Source: Gammaproteobacteria bacterium (lineage in GTDB: Bacteria; Pseudomonadota; Gammaproteobacteria; GCA-001735895). From it: a stretch of 50,669 bases of DNA. Below the pieces are notes generated by a model. It did not search any database, was not told the DNA's origin, and was given only the letters and a program-made list of their open reading frames with translations. This document shows positions 42,145-50,669 of the stretch, in pieces. The position numbers and the translations under genes were made by a program. The stretch covers positions 1-50,669 of the forward strand of contig JABHSO010000197.1 of NCBI GenBank assembly GCA_018669845.1, in the 5' to 3' direction. Each line of letters opens with the position of its first letter. The stretch's first letter is position 1.

Positions 42145-43896
42145 ATGCCTGAAATGCAGACTCAAATTCGAACCCATTACCTGCTGAATATTGTGTTAAT
42201 TAATCTATACCTGATTTGCACAACATCTTACGCAACTCAACCGATCATTAACTACGCCAGCCTTGCTCAACCTGTGTGGTCGAAGCATGGCATGGTTTCA
42301 TCCCAGCAAAAGATTGCCACTGAAGTGGGCGTTAATATTTTAAAACAGGGTGGCAATGCTGTTGATGCAGCCATTGCCGTGGGCTTTACTCTGGCCGTTA
42401 CTCTTCCTCGTGCTGGTAATTTAGGTGGAGGCGGGGTTATGCTGGTTCATCTTGCTAAACAAAACCAGACAATTGCTCTAGATTACCGGGAAATGGCCCC
42501 GCAAGAGGCTTTTCGAGATATGTACCTTAATGAAGATGGTTCTGTCGACAAAAATCGTTCTCGCTTTCACGGACTTGCCATCGGTGTTCCCGGCACGGTA
42601 AAAGGTTTAACTGAGGCATTAGAAAAATATGGCAGCATGTCGTTACAACAAGTATTACAACCTGCCATAGAACTTGCTTCAAATGGCTTCTTTGTTGATC
42701 GAGATTTAGCGCTCTCTTTAAAACGATCCGTTAAACGACTTACCCGCTGGCCTGCTACTGCAAAAGTTTTTTACCATAGCGATGGCTCCAGCTATAAAAC
42801 AGGCGAATTATTCAAACAACCTGACCTGACCAGCACACTGCAAAAAATTTCCCTGCAAGGCTCATCTGCTTTTTACCAGGGTGAAATTGCTCAAAAAATT
42901 GTTGATACTGTCAACCTTGCAGGAGGCAACATGCAACTTGATGACATGTCCGGTTATCAGGTCAAAACTCGTCAGCCTGTTACCGGTACGTATAGAGGGT
43001 ACAAAATCAAATCGATGCCACCGCCTTCCTCTGGTGGAACTCATATTATTCAGATTTTAAATATCATGGAACAGCAGAATCTCTCCACTTCAGGCCATAA
43101 CAGTGCTCAAACGATTCATCTCATGGCCGAAGCGATGAAACGCGCTTATGCTGATCGCAGCGAATATCTGGGAGATCCAGATTTTGTCAATGTTCCAGTA
43201 AAGCAACTTACCGCTAAAAATTATGCAAAACAGCTTTTCAGCCAGATTACTCCCGACGAAGCCAGTGACAGCAAAGACATTAAAGCCGGATTGAATATTC
43301 ACCACGAAAGCCCTCAAACCACTCACTACTCTGTGGTGGATCGCTGGGGCAATGCGGTATCCAATACCTACACATTAAACTTCAGTTATGGCTCAGGTAT
43401 TCTGGCAGAAGGCACCGGAGTGTTACTCAATAATGAAATGGATGACTTCAGTGCGAAACCCGGTGTCGCTAATGCCTACGGATTAATCGGTGGTGATGCC
43501 AATGCGGTTGAGGCACGTAAAAGGCCTCTCAGTTCGATGAGCCCAACCATCGTGTTCAAACCCGATTCTGATGATGTCATGTTAGTAACCGGTAGTCCGG
43601 GTGGGTCAAGAATAATCACAACCACATTACAGATAATCAGTAATATTATTGACCATAAAATGAATATTGCAGAAGCGACTTTAGCCTCACGTTTTCACCA
43701 TCAATGGCTGCCCGATAAAATAACGCTGGAAAAAGGGTTTAGTAAAGACACCATTCAATTACTTCAGCAAAAGGGACATCAGATAGATGCCAGTCGTTGG
43801 GCTATGGGTAGCACTCAATCAATACTTAAAGTGGACGATGGCTGGACAGGGGCTTCAGATCTCAGGCAGTCTGGCACTTTAACTGTTGGGCATTAA
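42145..43896 (+). CDS. ggt: Gamma-glutamyltransferase
   Basis: GGT hydrolyses or transfers the gamma-glutamyl group of glutathione in the periplasm. A signal peptide (about 1-31, ending TSYAT) is followed by the large subunit, with GGNAVDAAIAVGFTLAV and PRAGNLGGGGVML. The autocleavage site is QTTHYSVVD, which makes Thr392 the catalytic N-terminal nucleophile. PLSSMSPTIVFK and GSPGGSRIITTTLQ follow in the small subunit. At 583 residues it has the usual length. It is convergent with the adhesin gene, and the two stops overlap by four bases. Confidence 0.95.
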   Translation: MPEMQTQIRTHYLLNIVLINLYLICTTSYATQPIINYASLAQPVWSKHGMVSSQQKIATEVGVNILKQGGNAVDAAIAVGFTLAVTLPRAGNLGGGGVMLVHLAKQNQTIALDYREMAPQEAFRDMYLNEDGSVDKNRSRFHGLAIGVPGTVKGLTEALEKYGSMSLQQVLQPAIELASNGFFVDRDLALSLKRSVKRLTRWPATAKVFYHSDGSSYKTGELFKQPDLTSTLQKISLQGSSAFYQGEIAQKIVDTVNLAGGNMQLDDMSGYQVKTRQPVTGTYRGYKIKSMPPPSSGGTHIIQILNIMEQQNLSTSGHNSAQTIHLMAEAMKRAYADRSEYLGDPDFVNVPVKQLTAKNYAKQLFSQITPDEASDSKDIKAGLNIHHESPQTTHYSVVDRWGNAVSNTYTLNFSYGSGILAEGTGVLLNNEMDDFSAKPGVANAYGLIGGDANAVEARKRPLSSMSPTIVFKPDSDDVMLVTGSPGGSRIITTTLQIISNIIDHKMNIAEATLASRFHHQWLPDKITLEKGFSKDTIQLLQQKGHQIDASRWAMGSTQSILKVDDGWTGASDLRQSGTLTVGH

Positions 43897-46800
43897 AACC
43901 AGTTTATATATTTAGTGCCATTACCCTGTTGCTCTTTTACCCGGTCAATTCTCTGCTGTTTTGAAGGGGGCTCAAACCTCCAGCCATCTATTGTACGGAT
44001 CAACACAGGCACGGATGGAATAATAGAGCTGATGATATCTTCATCATCATTATTCAGCAGGGCGAGGAAATCCATTCCCAGAATCGAAATATTTTCTGCA
44101 TCATCTTTTTGCAAGGTTCCCAGGCCAGTGATAGCAAAAACTTCTTCTGTTGCCGTTAAACCCAGATTATGACCTATTCCCAGAATTTGATTACTGAATA
44201 TCAGGCCAACAATAACCTCTCCGGCACCATTGTTAATAATACGGCTGTTCCGCAGGTTATTGATATAGGCGGTATCAGCACTAAAACGTAGCGTTATTTT
44301 TCCATTAGAGGCTATATCCAGTGTAACTGCATCTGTACTGGAAATGCCTATACGATCAAGCACACTGAGACTGACATTGGCCGCTATAACATTCGTCAGC
44401 GATTGCGTGACATCTTCAAACACACCATTGTTATTAAAAATATTTCCTGTGGTTGCCGTAAGAACCGTATTGCCCGCACCCGAATTTAGCAAGCCCAGGC
44501 GAATATCCCCGGTTTCTGCCAACAATGTAATTTTATCATCTGTAGTCTTAATAGAAGACGGCTCTCCCATGGTTATACCTGCTCCAGCAGTAATATCTAC
44601 GGTGCTGGTGGCAGTTAAAGCACCATCCATCATAAACTCACCATCAATATCAATTTCAAGACCACCCGTCACAGAAACTGCAGTAGTGGAAAAGTTCAGG
44701 TCAGAACCCAGAGCTATTCGAGTTGAGCCCGTCATCAACATCGATTCAGCATTAATGGTTAAAGGAACTAAAGATGCTACAGACGAAAAATCCCCAATCA
44801 GGGTAACTTCATGTGTCGAGTTGAGTTCGATTCCAGCAGCCAGGATAGTATTATATTCATTCACATCAAAATTCAACTTACCGGGTTGAAATGTTGCCAG
44901 ACCAATACCATCACTGGTCAATTGATCAGTAAGACTAAGAATACCAGTAATCGTTGAAACCGAGGCTGTTGTATCAATTTCAAAATCACTCGCCACCACA
45001 TCTACATCACCGGTAGCAATCAGGTTAGCCAGCAATTCGAAGCTTCCATCTCCGGCATTAATGGTTAAATTACCGCTGTTATTGATATTGGTCTCCCCGG
45101 ATAACACAACTCCATCACCACCGTTTAGCGTCAACTCACCATTTGCGGCCAATGCCGATAGACTCAATTCATCACCAGCACTCAACACTATTGCTGAATT
45201 TATGGTTATCGGGTTCGCACTGGTTATTAATAAATTACCGGATGTGGTCGTAATATTCTGCTGTAAATTCAAAACTTCAGATTGAATTGTACTATTACCA
45301 CCAAGCATCATTTCAGTACTGAGCAGTAACCCTGAAGAGGCAGTAAAATTAGCAGCCCCCGAACCTACAATTGATCCTGCAGAATTTAAAACAATTTTTC
45401 CTGAGCTTGAAGTAAGGTTTATGCCATTTCCAAAATTAATGTTACCAATAGTTGTCTGCAAAATAATATCGTCAATACTGATCAGGTCTCCATTGATGCT
45501 CACATTTCCAGCATCGGATATTAAAGAGGTTTCTACCGCATTGGTCATAGACCCATCTATAGATACATCGCCATTACTGATCAAACTAAGCTGTCCACCC
45601 GTTACATTCAAACTCGTATCCACTATGCCAATTAATGACACTCCCCCGGTTTGAGTTTCTGAACCAATGGTTAATCCATTAGAGGTCGCAATATTATTTA
45701 ACAATGAGTCAGAAAAAGTTGGGTTACTACCACCAACTTCTATGGCTTTAGCAGAATCAAAACTACTTAAACTGACACTACCGGTACCTGCATCAACCAG
45801 CCCTGAAGTTTGAGTCATGCTGTCTGAATTTAAAATAATATTTCCACCCAGTGAACTCAGGTTACCAGCAATATTGATCACACCGTCAGCGGTGGATTGT
45901 TGAATATTAACTTCCGCTCCATTATTACTGCCCTGCACATCCATACTTGAGGTAATACTATTAACGATTTGAACCCGGGAAGTTGATGTATTAGTAAATG
46001 TAAGGCCATCAACTGAAGTTTCAATTTCATCACTGCTGCCAATACCGCTACCAGATAAAATAACAACATCATTGGCGGTTAAATTAACAGCATCAGCATT
46101 TCCATCAATAATGGCACCGTTTGAGCTGTCCAGCAGAATATCTCCAGTGGTTATAATATTGGCAAGTGTGATATGACCATTATTATTGGTTAAGTTGATA
46201 TTTCCACTTCCTGCATTTCCTGATATATATAAATCGGAAACATTACTGGTTATATCAACAAGATTACTGGCGTTACTAAAAATGACATCACTGGCTGTAG
46301 TCACCAGTCCACTAATATTACCAATACCACTCTGCGCCGTTAAATCAATATCATCAGCAATCAACGTTGATGAACCATTAATCGCAGCATCTGAACTGAT
46401 CGTTATATTGTTACCGATTGCCGATATTTCACCGGACAAAGTAATATTTTGAGCTGAATTAAAAACGCCTCTTTCACCATCCGTTGAAACAGCGTTAACA
46501 ATTAATTCACCCGCAGTTTCGGAAAAATTAATCACACCCGCATTATTGACATCACTACTGATAGTGACACCTGCAACAGACGAATTACTGATGTAAGTAC
46601 CACCAGAAGTAGAGTTGAAAAAATGAATTTCATTAGAACTACTTTGAATCAAATTACCACTACTGCCAATACCTGTAGTTGTATTAATATTCAGCGTAGA
46701 ACTGGTTAATAACCCGGAACCACTGATTAAACCCGCAGCCTGTAATACCAGATCACTACTTCCAGCATCAACATTTCCAGTCAGAATGATATTCCCAAGA

Positions 46801-49800
46801 TCACTGAACAGCTCGATCGAATTATCATTACTGAGTAAATTTTCAGCAGCAATAATTAAACTCCCCGTAGCTTCATGTAATTCAATACTGCCGGCAGAAT
46901 CACCACTAATACTCACTCCTGAAGCAGAACTATTTGTAACAAAAGCCGCCCCAGTAATGCCAGCTATAAAGTTTATTTCACTGGATTGTGTTGAAAAATC
47001 ATTTGTATCACTACCGATTCCACTACTATTTTGAAAATTTACAATACCTGCTACTACGGCTGTCGCATCATTACTGATCAATCCATCATTAGCATCCAGT
47101 GTCAGCGTACCGGTTCCAGCATTTAAAACATCAATCACGATATCAGTGCCCATCAGATTAATTGCACTATCATTTCCGCTTTGAACATCGGTGACAATCA
47201 ACTGCCCGGTACTGCTTATGGTTAAGGAGCCATCTACAGTATCAACATCTGTCAATTGTAGGTCACCTGTATTATCTAAGAGAATAAAACCGGTTCCACT
47301 ATTACTGATATTAGCTAAAGCTATTTGAGTATCCAGATCAAAACCCGTCACAGCATCAGCTGTTAACTGATTTGCAATAACTTCAACAGCAGAAACATTA
47401 TTCAACTGACTAATACCTCCCGTCCCTGCATTCAATATCACCGAACCCATTCCAGCATCAAGATGATCAATAACTAAGCTTGCAGCACTCAGGTTAATAT
47501 CATTATCACTACCAGTTTGAACATCAGTGGCTATAAGCTGGCCTGTACTATTGATAGTAATAAAGCCATCTAAAGTAGCCATATCGATTAAATTAATATC
47601 ACCGGTATTACTCAAATTCACATTGCCAATATCGGTTACCTGCAAGGTAACTTCATTACTAACTACATCTATAGCATCCCCTAAAGTGCCTATGCCACTG
47701 CCTGAAACCAGACTTAACGTAGCCGCTGTTATGAGTTGTGTACCATTGTCAGAAATACTGCCAGCGGTAATTAAAGATAACTGGTTAATTGAAGCTGGAG
47801 CCTCAAAAGCACCGCCAATTGTTATTCCTGCTGTGTGAGTTGTACTACCAATGGTAAAGGAACCGGATGTTGAAATTTGATTTAAAAAGGACTCAGTTAT
47901 CGACAAACTATTGATCTCATCACTACCCAAATTGATGAGATAAGTATTACTGTTCGGTCGAATAGTCAGATCTCCAGTTCCGGTATTGATCAATCCTGTC
48001 GAGGCAGTTCCCACAGACAGACCATCCGTAATCAGAGTAATATTATTATCTACACTAATCAGGCTACTACCATCCGGGATGGTGACTGTATTGCCTGAAA
48101 TTTCAGTCAGTTGAATTTCTGCCTGACTACTACCACTGACGGCTAAACCTGCAGCACTGTTATTACTGATAAAAATAGCACCTGTATTTCCACTGTCAAA
48201 GCTAATAGTCTCAGCCGCCAGATTTAAAACATCGGCACTGTTGCCGACCCCGTTACTGTTATTGATAATAACTTCACCAGCTACCATCACAGTAAGCCCA
48301 TCGGCTATTGAAGCCCCACTAGAATCAAGCACAACCGTACCTGTTCCGGTATCAACAATATCTAAAATAATGCCAGCACCTGTCAGGCTGATATCATTGT
48401 CATTGGCAGTTTTAACATCTGTAGCAGTTAACTGCCCGGTACTGTTAATACTTATATCTCCATCAACAGTATCAACATCCAGTAAATCTATAACACCAGT
48501 ATTATCAAGTTTGATATTTCCACTTGCTGATAGCTGTAAATTAGCACTGTCAATTTCAGTATCCAGATCGATGCCTGAGGAAGCATCTGCAGTCAGTGCA
48601 TTCGCGGTTATATTGTTTAAGTCAGCATTGCCATCAGATATTGCACCACTACCCGCATCAAGATTAACCACACCTCCAACTGTTTCAATTACGGACAACA
48701 TCAATCCATTAGCCGTTAAACTTATTGTATTACTATAACCCGTTGCTACATTAGAAGCCGTCAAAAGATCAGTATTTGTTACTGTGATCGCTCCATCAGT
48801 AGTGACTACATCACTTAGTGTCAGCACTCCACTATTAGTAAAAAGAATATTACCGCTAGCTGTTTTCATCGTACCAACTTCCGTGTTCGTGGCTGAATTA
48901 TCCAGCCGAATATTTCCATTTGCAGTGTCAGCATCTAGCTGAGTGGCAGACAGTTCCAGAATTTCACTTACACCGATACCCGACTCTGCATTCAAGTCGA
49001 TATCAAAAGCAGTGATATCAGTAACCTGATCAATGGACAAATCATCAATCGAGCCGGTTGAGCTTAGATCAACTACGTCATCTATTGTGTCAGTAGTAAT
49101 CTCTCCGACAACAATATCTGCAGACAAACCACCAGCATTAGTCACTGTCACACTACCATTAATGGTATCAACCGATGTCAGGCTTAACCGTTGATCACCA
49201 CTTTGACTAAACAGTATTGACCCTGTACCCGTACTGAGATTAGAAACTTCAACATTGGACGTCGCAAAACTATGTATATTTATATTGCCATCGGTAGAAA
49301 CTGCACTGACTTCCACTGAATTTATACCCAATGTTGAACTTGAGCCTATGCCATCCCCTGCATTTAAATCAATGATGTTAGCAATAAGATCGGCACTGGC
49401 ACCATTACTTCCATTGATGCTTTCAACCGATATTGAAATAGTTCGTGTATTACCGGCAGTAACAGGTGAAATAACATCAACAGTATCGGTAGCCGCATCA
49501 CCATTTATTGTAATATCCGCATCCCAGTTACCATCCAGTGTATTGAGCTGAATAGTGTCATCACCACTACCGGTATTAAGCGTTAATAACTCAACAGGAT
49601 TGGCAAAAGTAATCGACTGGCCCTGAGTAGAGCTAATAAAAGAATTGTCATCAATACCACCAATATCCGTCAGCTCAATAGTTTCATTCCCGCCTTCAAA
49701 AACAAATACTCTATTCGTGGCACTCAGGTTATCCGTAACTGACTCCAGATCAGAATACGAAGTAATGGCTCCATCCAGGTTGATACTTCCATCTGTTGCA

Positions 49801-50669
49801 TTTATAAAAGTATGGGTCACTGTTATAAAACTCATTGCATTACTTACTTCCAAAGTGTCTGCACCTGTTCCACCCGTCAAATTCGCAGTCAATGATGAAT
49901 TTGCAGTAAACGTATTGCCAGCACTCCCCCCGGTAATAAAATCAATATTGTCAAAATCCACGCTAACCGGATTCAATAAACCTGCTGTAGTACCCGTAGC
50001 ACCATCAGTTGTACCGGCACTTAGAATGAAAGTAAGAGCCGTGGTGTAACTGCCAAGATTTAATGTATCACTGCCAGCCATGCCATCAATACTGCCGACA
50101 ATTTCAACTGCATCATCAAATACAAACTCATCAGCATCAATTCCACCCGTTAGATTCGACGTAAGTGAGGTTATTAAGTTATAGCTATTGGCTCCATTTC
50201 CTCCATTCACAGAGTCAACATCATGACTCAGGTTAAAGGTGTCAGAGAGACTTCCACCTATCCAGTTCGTGAAATTTACAAAAGATACCGTATTACTGCC
50301 AATAACATAATCCCCTGAATTCGCTGCTGTTGAACTCCAGAATGAGATTGCATCAGCACCAGTGAGTATGCCGGCTCCATTTCCTGTGATGATATTTATG
50401 TTACTAAAATTATTAGTCACGGATAAGTTTGAACCACTTACCCCGGTGATAGCGCTTGCACCGGTAATCGAAATATCTACTATCTGCAAGCCTTGCAAGA
50501 TTGCACCGGCAGCATCACCATTGATAGAACCAGTCAGTATTGCATCAATATCAAACACATCAACCCCGGCTCCACCTAACAGATCGAAGCTACTGGCTAA
50601 AGTAACGTTGTATGTATCGATATCCGATCCACCCTGTAAGGTGCCAAAGCCCGTGATATCGAGGGTCAG
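43893..50669 (-). CDS. Giant beta-strand-repeat adhesin-like protein, N-terminus outside the window
   Basis: The frame is open to the window end without a stop or a clear start, so at least 2258 C-terminal residues are present and the N-terminus is missing. The apparent start at 50558 is an internal GTG. Almost all of the protein is low-complexity beta sequence rich in G, N, D, S, T, I and L. A unit of 80-110 residues recurs, e.g. TVDGDISINSTGQLTATDV, TLDGFITINSTGQLIATDV and TVDGSLTISSTGQLIVTDV. The upstream part has RTX-like pieces (GGTGADTLEVSN, GGAGVDVFDID). The C-terminus (GWRFEPPSKQQRIDRVKEQQ) is not an autotransporter barrel. Parallel beta-helix adhesins secreted by type I or two-partner systems look like this; which one applies is not visible. 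Confidence 0.75.
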   Translation of the reverse strand: MTLDITGFGTLQGGSDIDTYNVTLASSFDLLGGAGVDVFDIDAILTGSINGDAAGAILQGLQIVDISITGASAITGVSGSNLSVTNNFSNINIITGNGAGILTGADAISFWSSTAANSGDYVIGSNTVSFVNFTNWIGGSLSDTFNLSHDVDSVNGGNGANSYNLITSLTSNLTGGIDADEFVFDDAVEIVGSIDGMAGSDTLNLGSYTTALTFILSAGTTDGATGTTAGLLNPVSVDFDNIDFITGGSAGNTFTANSSLTANLTGGTGADTLEVSNAMSFITVTHTFINATDGSINLDGAITSYSDLESVTDNLSATNRVFVFEGGNETIELTDIGGIDDNSFISSTQGQSITFANPVELLTLNTGSGDDTIQLNTLDGNWDADITINGDAATDTVDVISPVTAGNTRTISISVESINGSNGASADLIANIIDLNAGDGIGSSSTLGINSVEVSAVSTDGNINIHSFATSNVEVSNLSTGTGSILFSQSGDQRLSLTSVDTINGSVTVTNAGGLSADIVVGEITTDTIDDVVDLSSTGSIDDLSIDQVTDITAFDIDLNAESGIGVSEILELSATQLDADTANGNIRLDNSATNTEVGTMKTASGNILFTNSGVLTLSDVVTTDGAITVTNTDLLTASNVATGYSNTISLTANGLMLSVIETVGGVVNLDAGSGAISDGNADLNNITANALTADASSGIDLDTEIDSANLQLSASGNIKLDNTGVIDLLDVDTVDGDISINSTGQLTATDVKTANDNDISLTGAGIILDIVDTGTGTVVLDSSGASIADGLTVMVAGEVIINNSNGVGNSADVLNLAAETISFDSGNTGAIFISNNSAAGLAVSGSSQAEIQLTEISGNTVTIPDGSSLISVDNNITLITDGLSVGTASTGLINTGTGDLTIRPNSNTYLINLGSDEINSLSITESFLNQISTSGSFTIGSTTHTAGITIGGAFEAPASINQLSLITAGSISDNGTQLITAATLSLVSGSGIGTLGDAIDVVSNEVTLQVTDIGNVNLSNTGDINLIDMATLDGFITINSTGQLIATDVQTGSDNDINLSAASLVIDHLDAGMGSVILNAGTGGISQLNNVSAVEVIANQLTADAVTGFDLDTQIALANISNSGTGFILLDNTGDLQLTDVDTVDGSLTISSTGQLIVTDVQSGNDSAINLMGTDIVIDVLNAGTGTLTLDANDGLISNDATAVVAGIVNFQNSSGIGSDTNDFSTQSSEINFIAGITGAAFVTNSSASGVSISGDSAGSIELHEATGSLIIAAENLLSNDNSIELFSDLGNIILTGNVDAGSSDLVLQAAGLISGSGLLTSSTLNINTTTGIGSSGNLIQSSSNEIHFFNSTSGGTYISNSSVAGVTISSDVNNAGVINFSETAGELIVNAVSTDGERGVFNSAQNITLSGEISAIGNNITISSDAAINGSSTLIADDIDLTAQSGIGNISGLVTTASDVIFSNASNLVDITSNVSDLYISGNAGSGNINLTNNNGHITLANIITTGDILLDSSNGAIIDGNADAVNLTANDVVILSGSGIGSSDEIETSVDGLTFTNTSTSRVQIVNSITSSMDVQGSNNGAEVNIQQSTADGVINIAGNLSSLGGNIILNSDSMTQTSGLVDAGTGSVSLSSFDSAKAIEVGGSNPTFSDSLLNNIATSNGLTIGSETQTGGVSLIGIVDTSLNVTGGQLSLISNGDVSIDGSMTNAVETSLISDAGNVSINGDLISIDDIILQTTIGNINFGNGINLTSSSGKIVLNSAGSIVGSGAANFTASSGLLLSTEMMLGGNSTIQSEVLNLQQNITTTSGNLLITSANPITINSAIVLSAGDELSLSALAANGELTLNGGDGVVLSGETNINNSGNLTINAGDGSFELLANLIATGDVDVVASDFEIDTTASVSTITGILSLTDQLTSDGIGLATFQPGKLNFDVNEYNTILAAGIELNSTHEVTLIGDFSSVASLVPLTINAESMLMTGSTRIALGSDLNFSTTAVSVTGGLEIDIDGEFMMDGALTATSTVDITAGAGITMGEPSSIKTTDDKITLLAETGDIRLGLLNSGAGNTVLTATTGNIFNNNGVFEDVTQSLTNVIAANVSLSVLDRIGISSTDAVTLDIASNGKITLRFSADTAYINNLRNSRIINNGAGEVIVGLIFSNQILGIGHNLGLTATEEVFAITGLGTLQKDDAENISILGMDFLALLNNDDEDIISSIIPSVPVLIRTIDGWRFEPPSKQQRIDRVKEQQGNGTKYINWF

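Noticed and set aside
47160-48810. Repeats in the adhesin as a CRISPR or tandem satellite array
   Set aside because: Units are in frame, coding and divergent, of 240-330 bp, with no spacers.
43915-50049. Many plus-strand open frames opposite the adhesin gene
   Set aside because: They are rich in S, P, V and I, as expected for the reverse of a repetitive G/N/D/T-rich frame. They have no domain signature or consistent ribosome binding sites.
50550-50560. GTG at 50558 as the adhesin start
   Set aside because: The same frame continues without a stop through 50669, with GGAGVDVF-type sequence, so this is internal.

Overview
The window looks like chromosome of a facultatively anaerobic, AT-rich gammaproteobacterium (I estimate roughly 40% GC by eye). 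The lineage is inferred from the Slp, UbiE and VgrG/DUF2169-type genes. It respires nitrogen oxides and probably other anaerobic acceptors, very likely through menaquinone. No rRNA, tRNA or CRISPR array was seen.

Region 1 (1-11400, minus strand): a truncated NIT-domain sensor, an Slp-type lipoprotein and a long RluA-family pseudouridine synthase. Then comes a tightly coupled orphan type VI secretion island: VgrG with a long C-terminal extension, DUF2169-pentapeptide protein, second pentapeptide protein, DUF3540 and a DUF4150 PAAR-like protein. No core T6SS gene and no recognisable toxin are present.

Region 2 (11600-16900, plus strand): an SPL-family radical SAM protein translationally coupled to selD, then a MenA-like prenyltransferase, a BASS-family transporter and a UbiE/MenG methyltransferase. 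This links selenium metabolism with quinone synthesis. A small two-helix membrane protein and an 81-bp palindromic element close the region.

Region 3 (16950-23000, minus strand): a multiheme electron-transfer cluster. It encodes a pentaheme cytochrome, an octaheme tetrathionate-reductase-type cytochrome, a cytochrome b561-like subunit, an octaheme hydroxylamine-oxidoreductase-family cytochrome, a NapC/NirT tetraheme quinol dehydrogenase and a second small membrane protein related to the one in region 2. Upstream is a 900-bp gene-poor stretch with a perfect FNR-type box and the decayed tail of an EAL-domain gene.

Region 4 (23890-37700): an unusual fusion of a ZnuA-like domain, lacking its three usual metal-binding histidines, to a Sco1 copper chaperone. 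Next are a diheme cytochrome c and a complete atypical (clade II, Sec-type) nitrous oxide reductase cluster, running on the minus strand nosZ, cytochrome c, diheme cytochrome c, nosB, nosD, nosG, nosH, nosF, nosL, nosY and a small copper-protein candidate. Two palindromic CRP/FNR-superfamily sites precede nosZ. The gaps in the nosZ-nosD half carry strong hairpins, while nosD to nosY is packed with overlaps.

Region 5 (37750-50669): a PAS-GGDEF-EAL sensor protein split by a one-base frameshift, a putative zinc aminopeptidase lipoprotein, gamma-glutamyltransferase, and the C-terminal 2258 residues of a giant repetitive adhesin that runs off the window end.

Taken together, MenA/UbiE would supply menaquinone. 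NapC, cytochrome b and NosG/NosH would draw electrons from the quinol pool, and the soluble cytochromes would feed NosZ and the octaheme enzymes. NosDFYL and possibly the ZnuA-Sco fusion would serve copper-site assembly. FNR-type control under low oxygen is suggested by the boxes. These links are inference from gene content.
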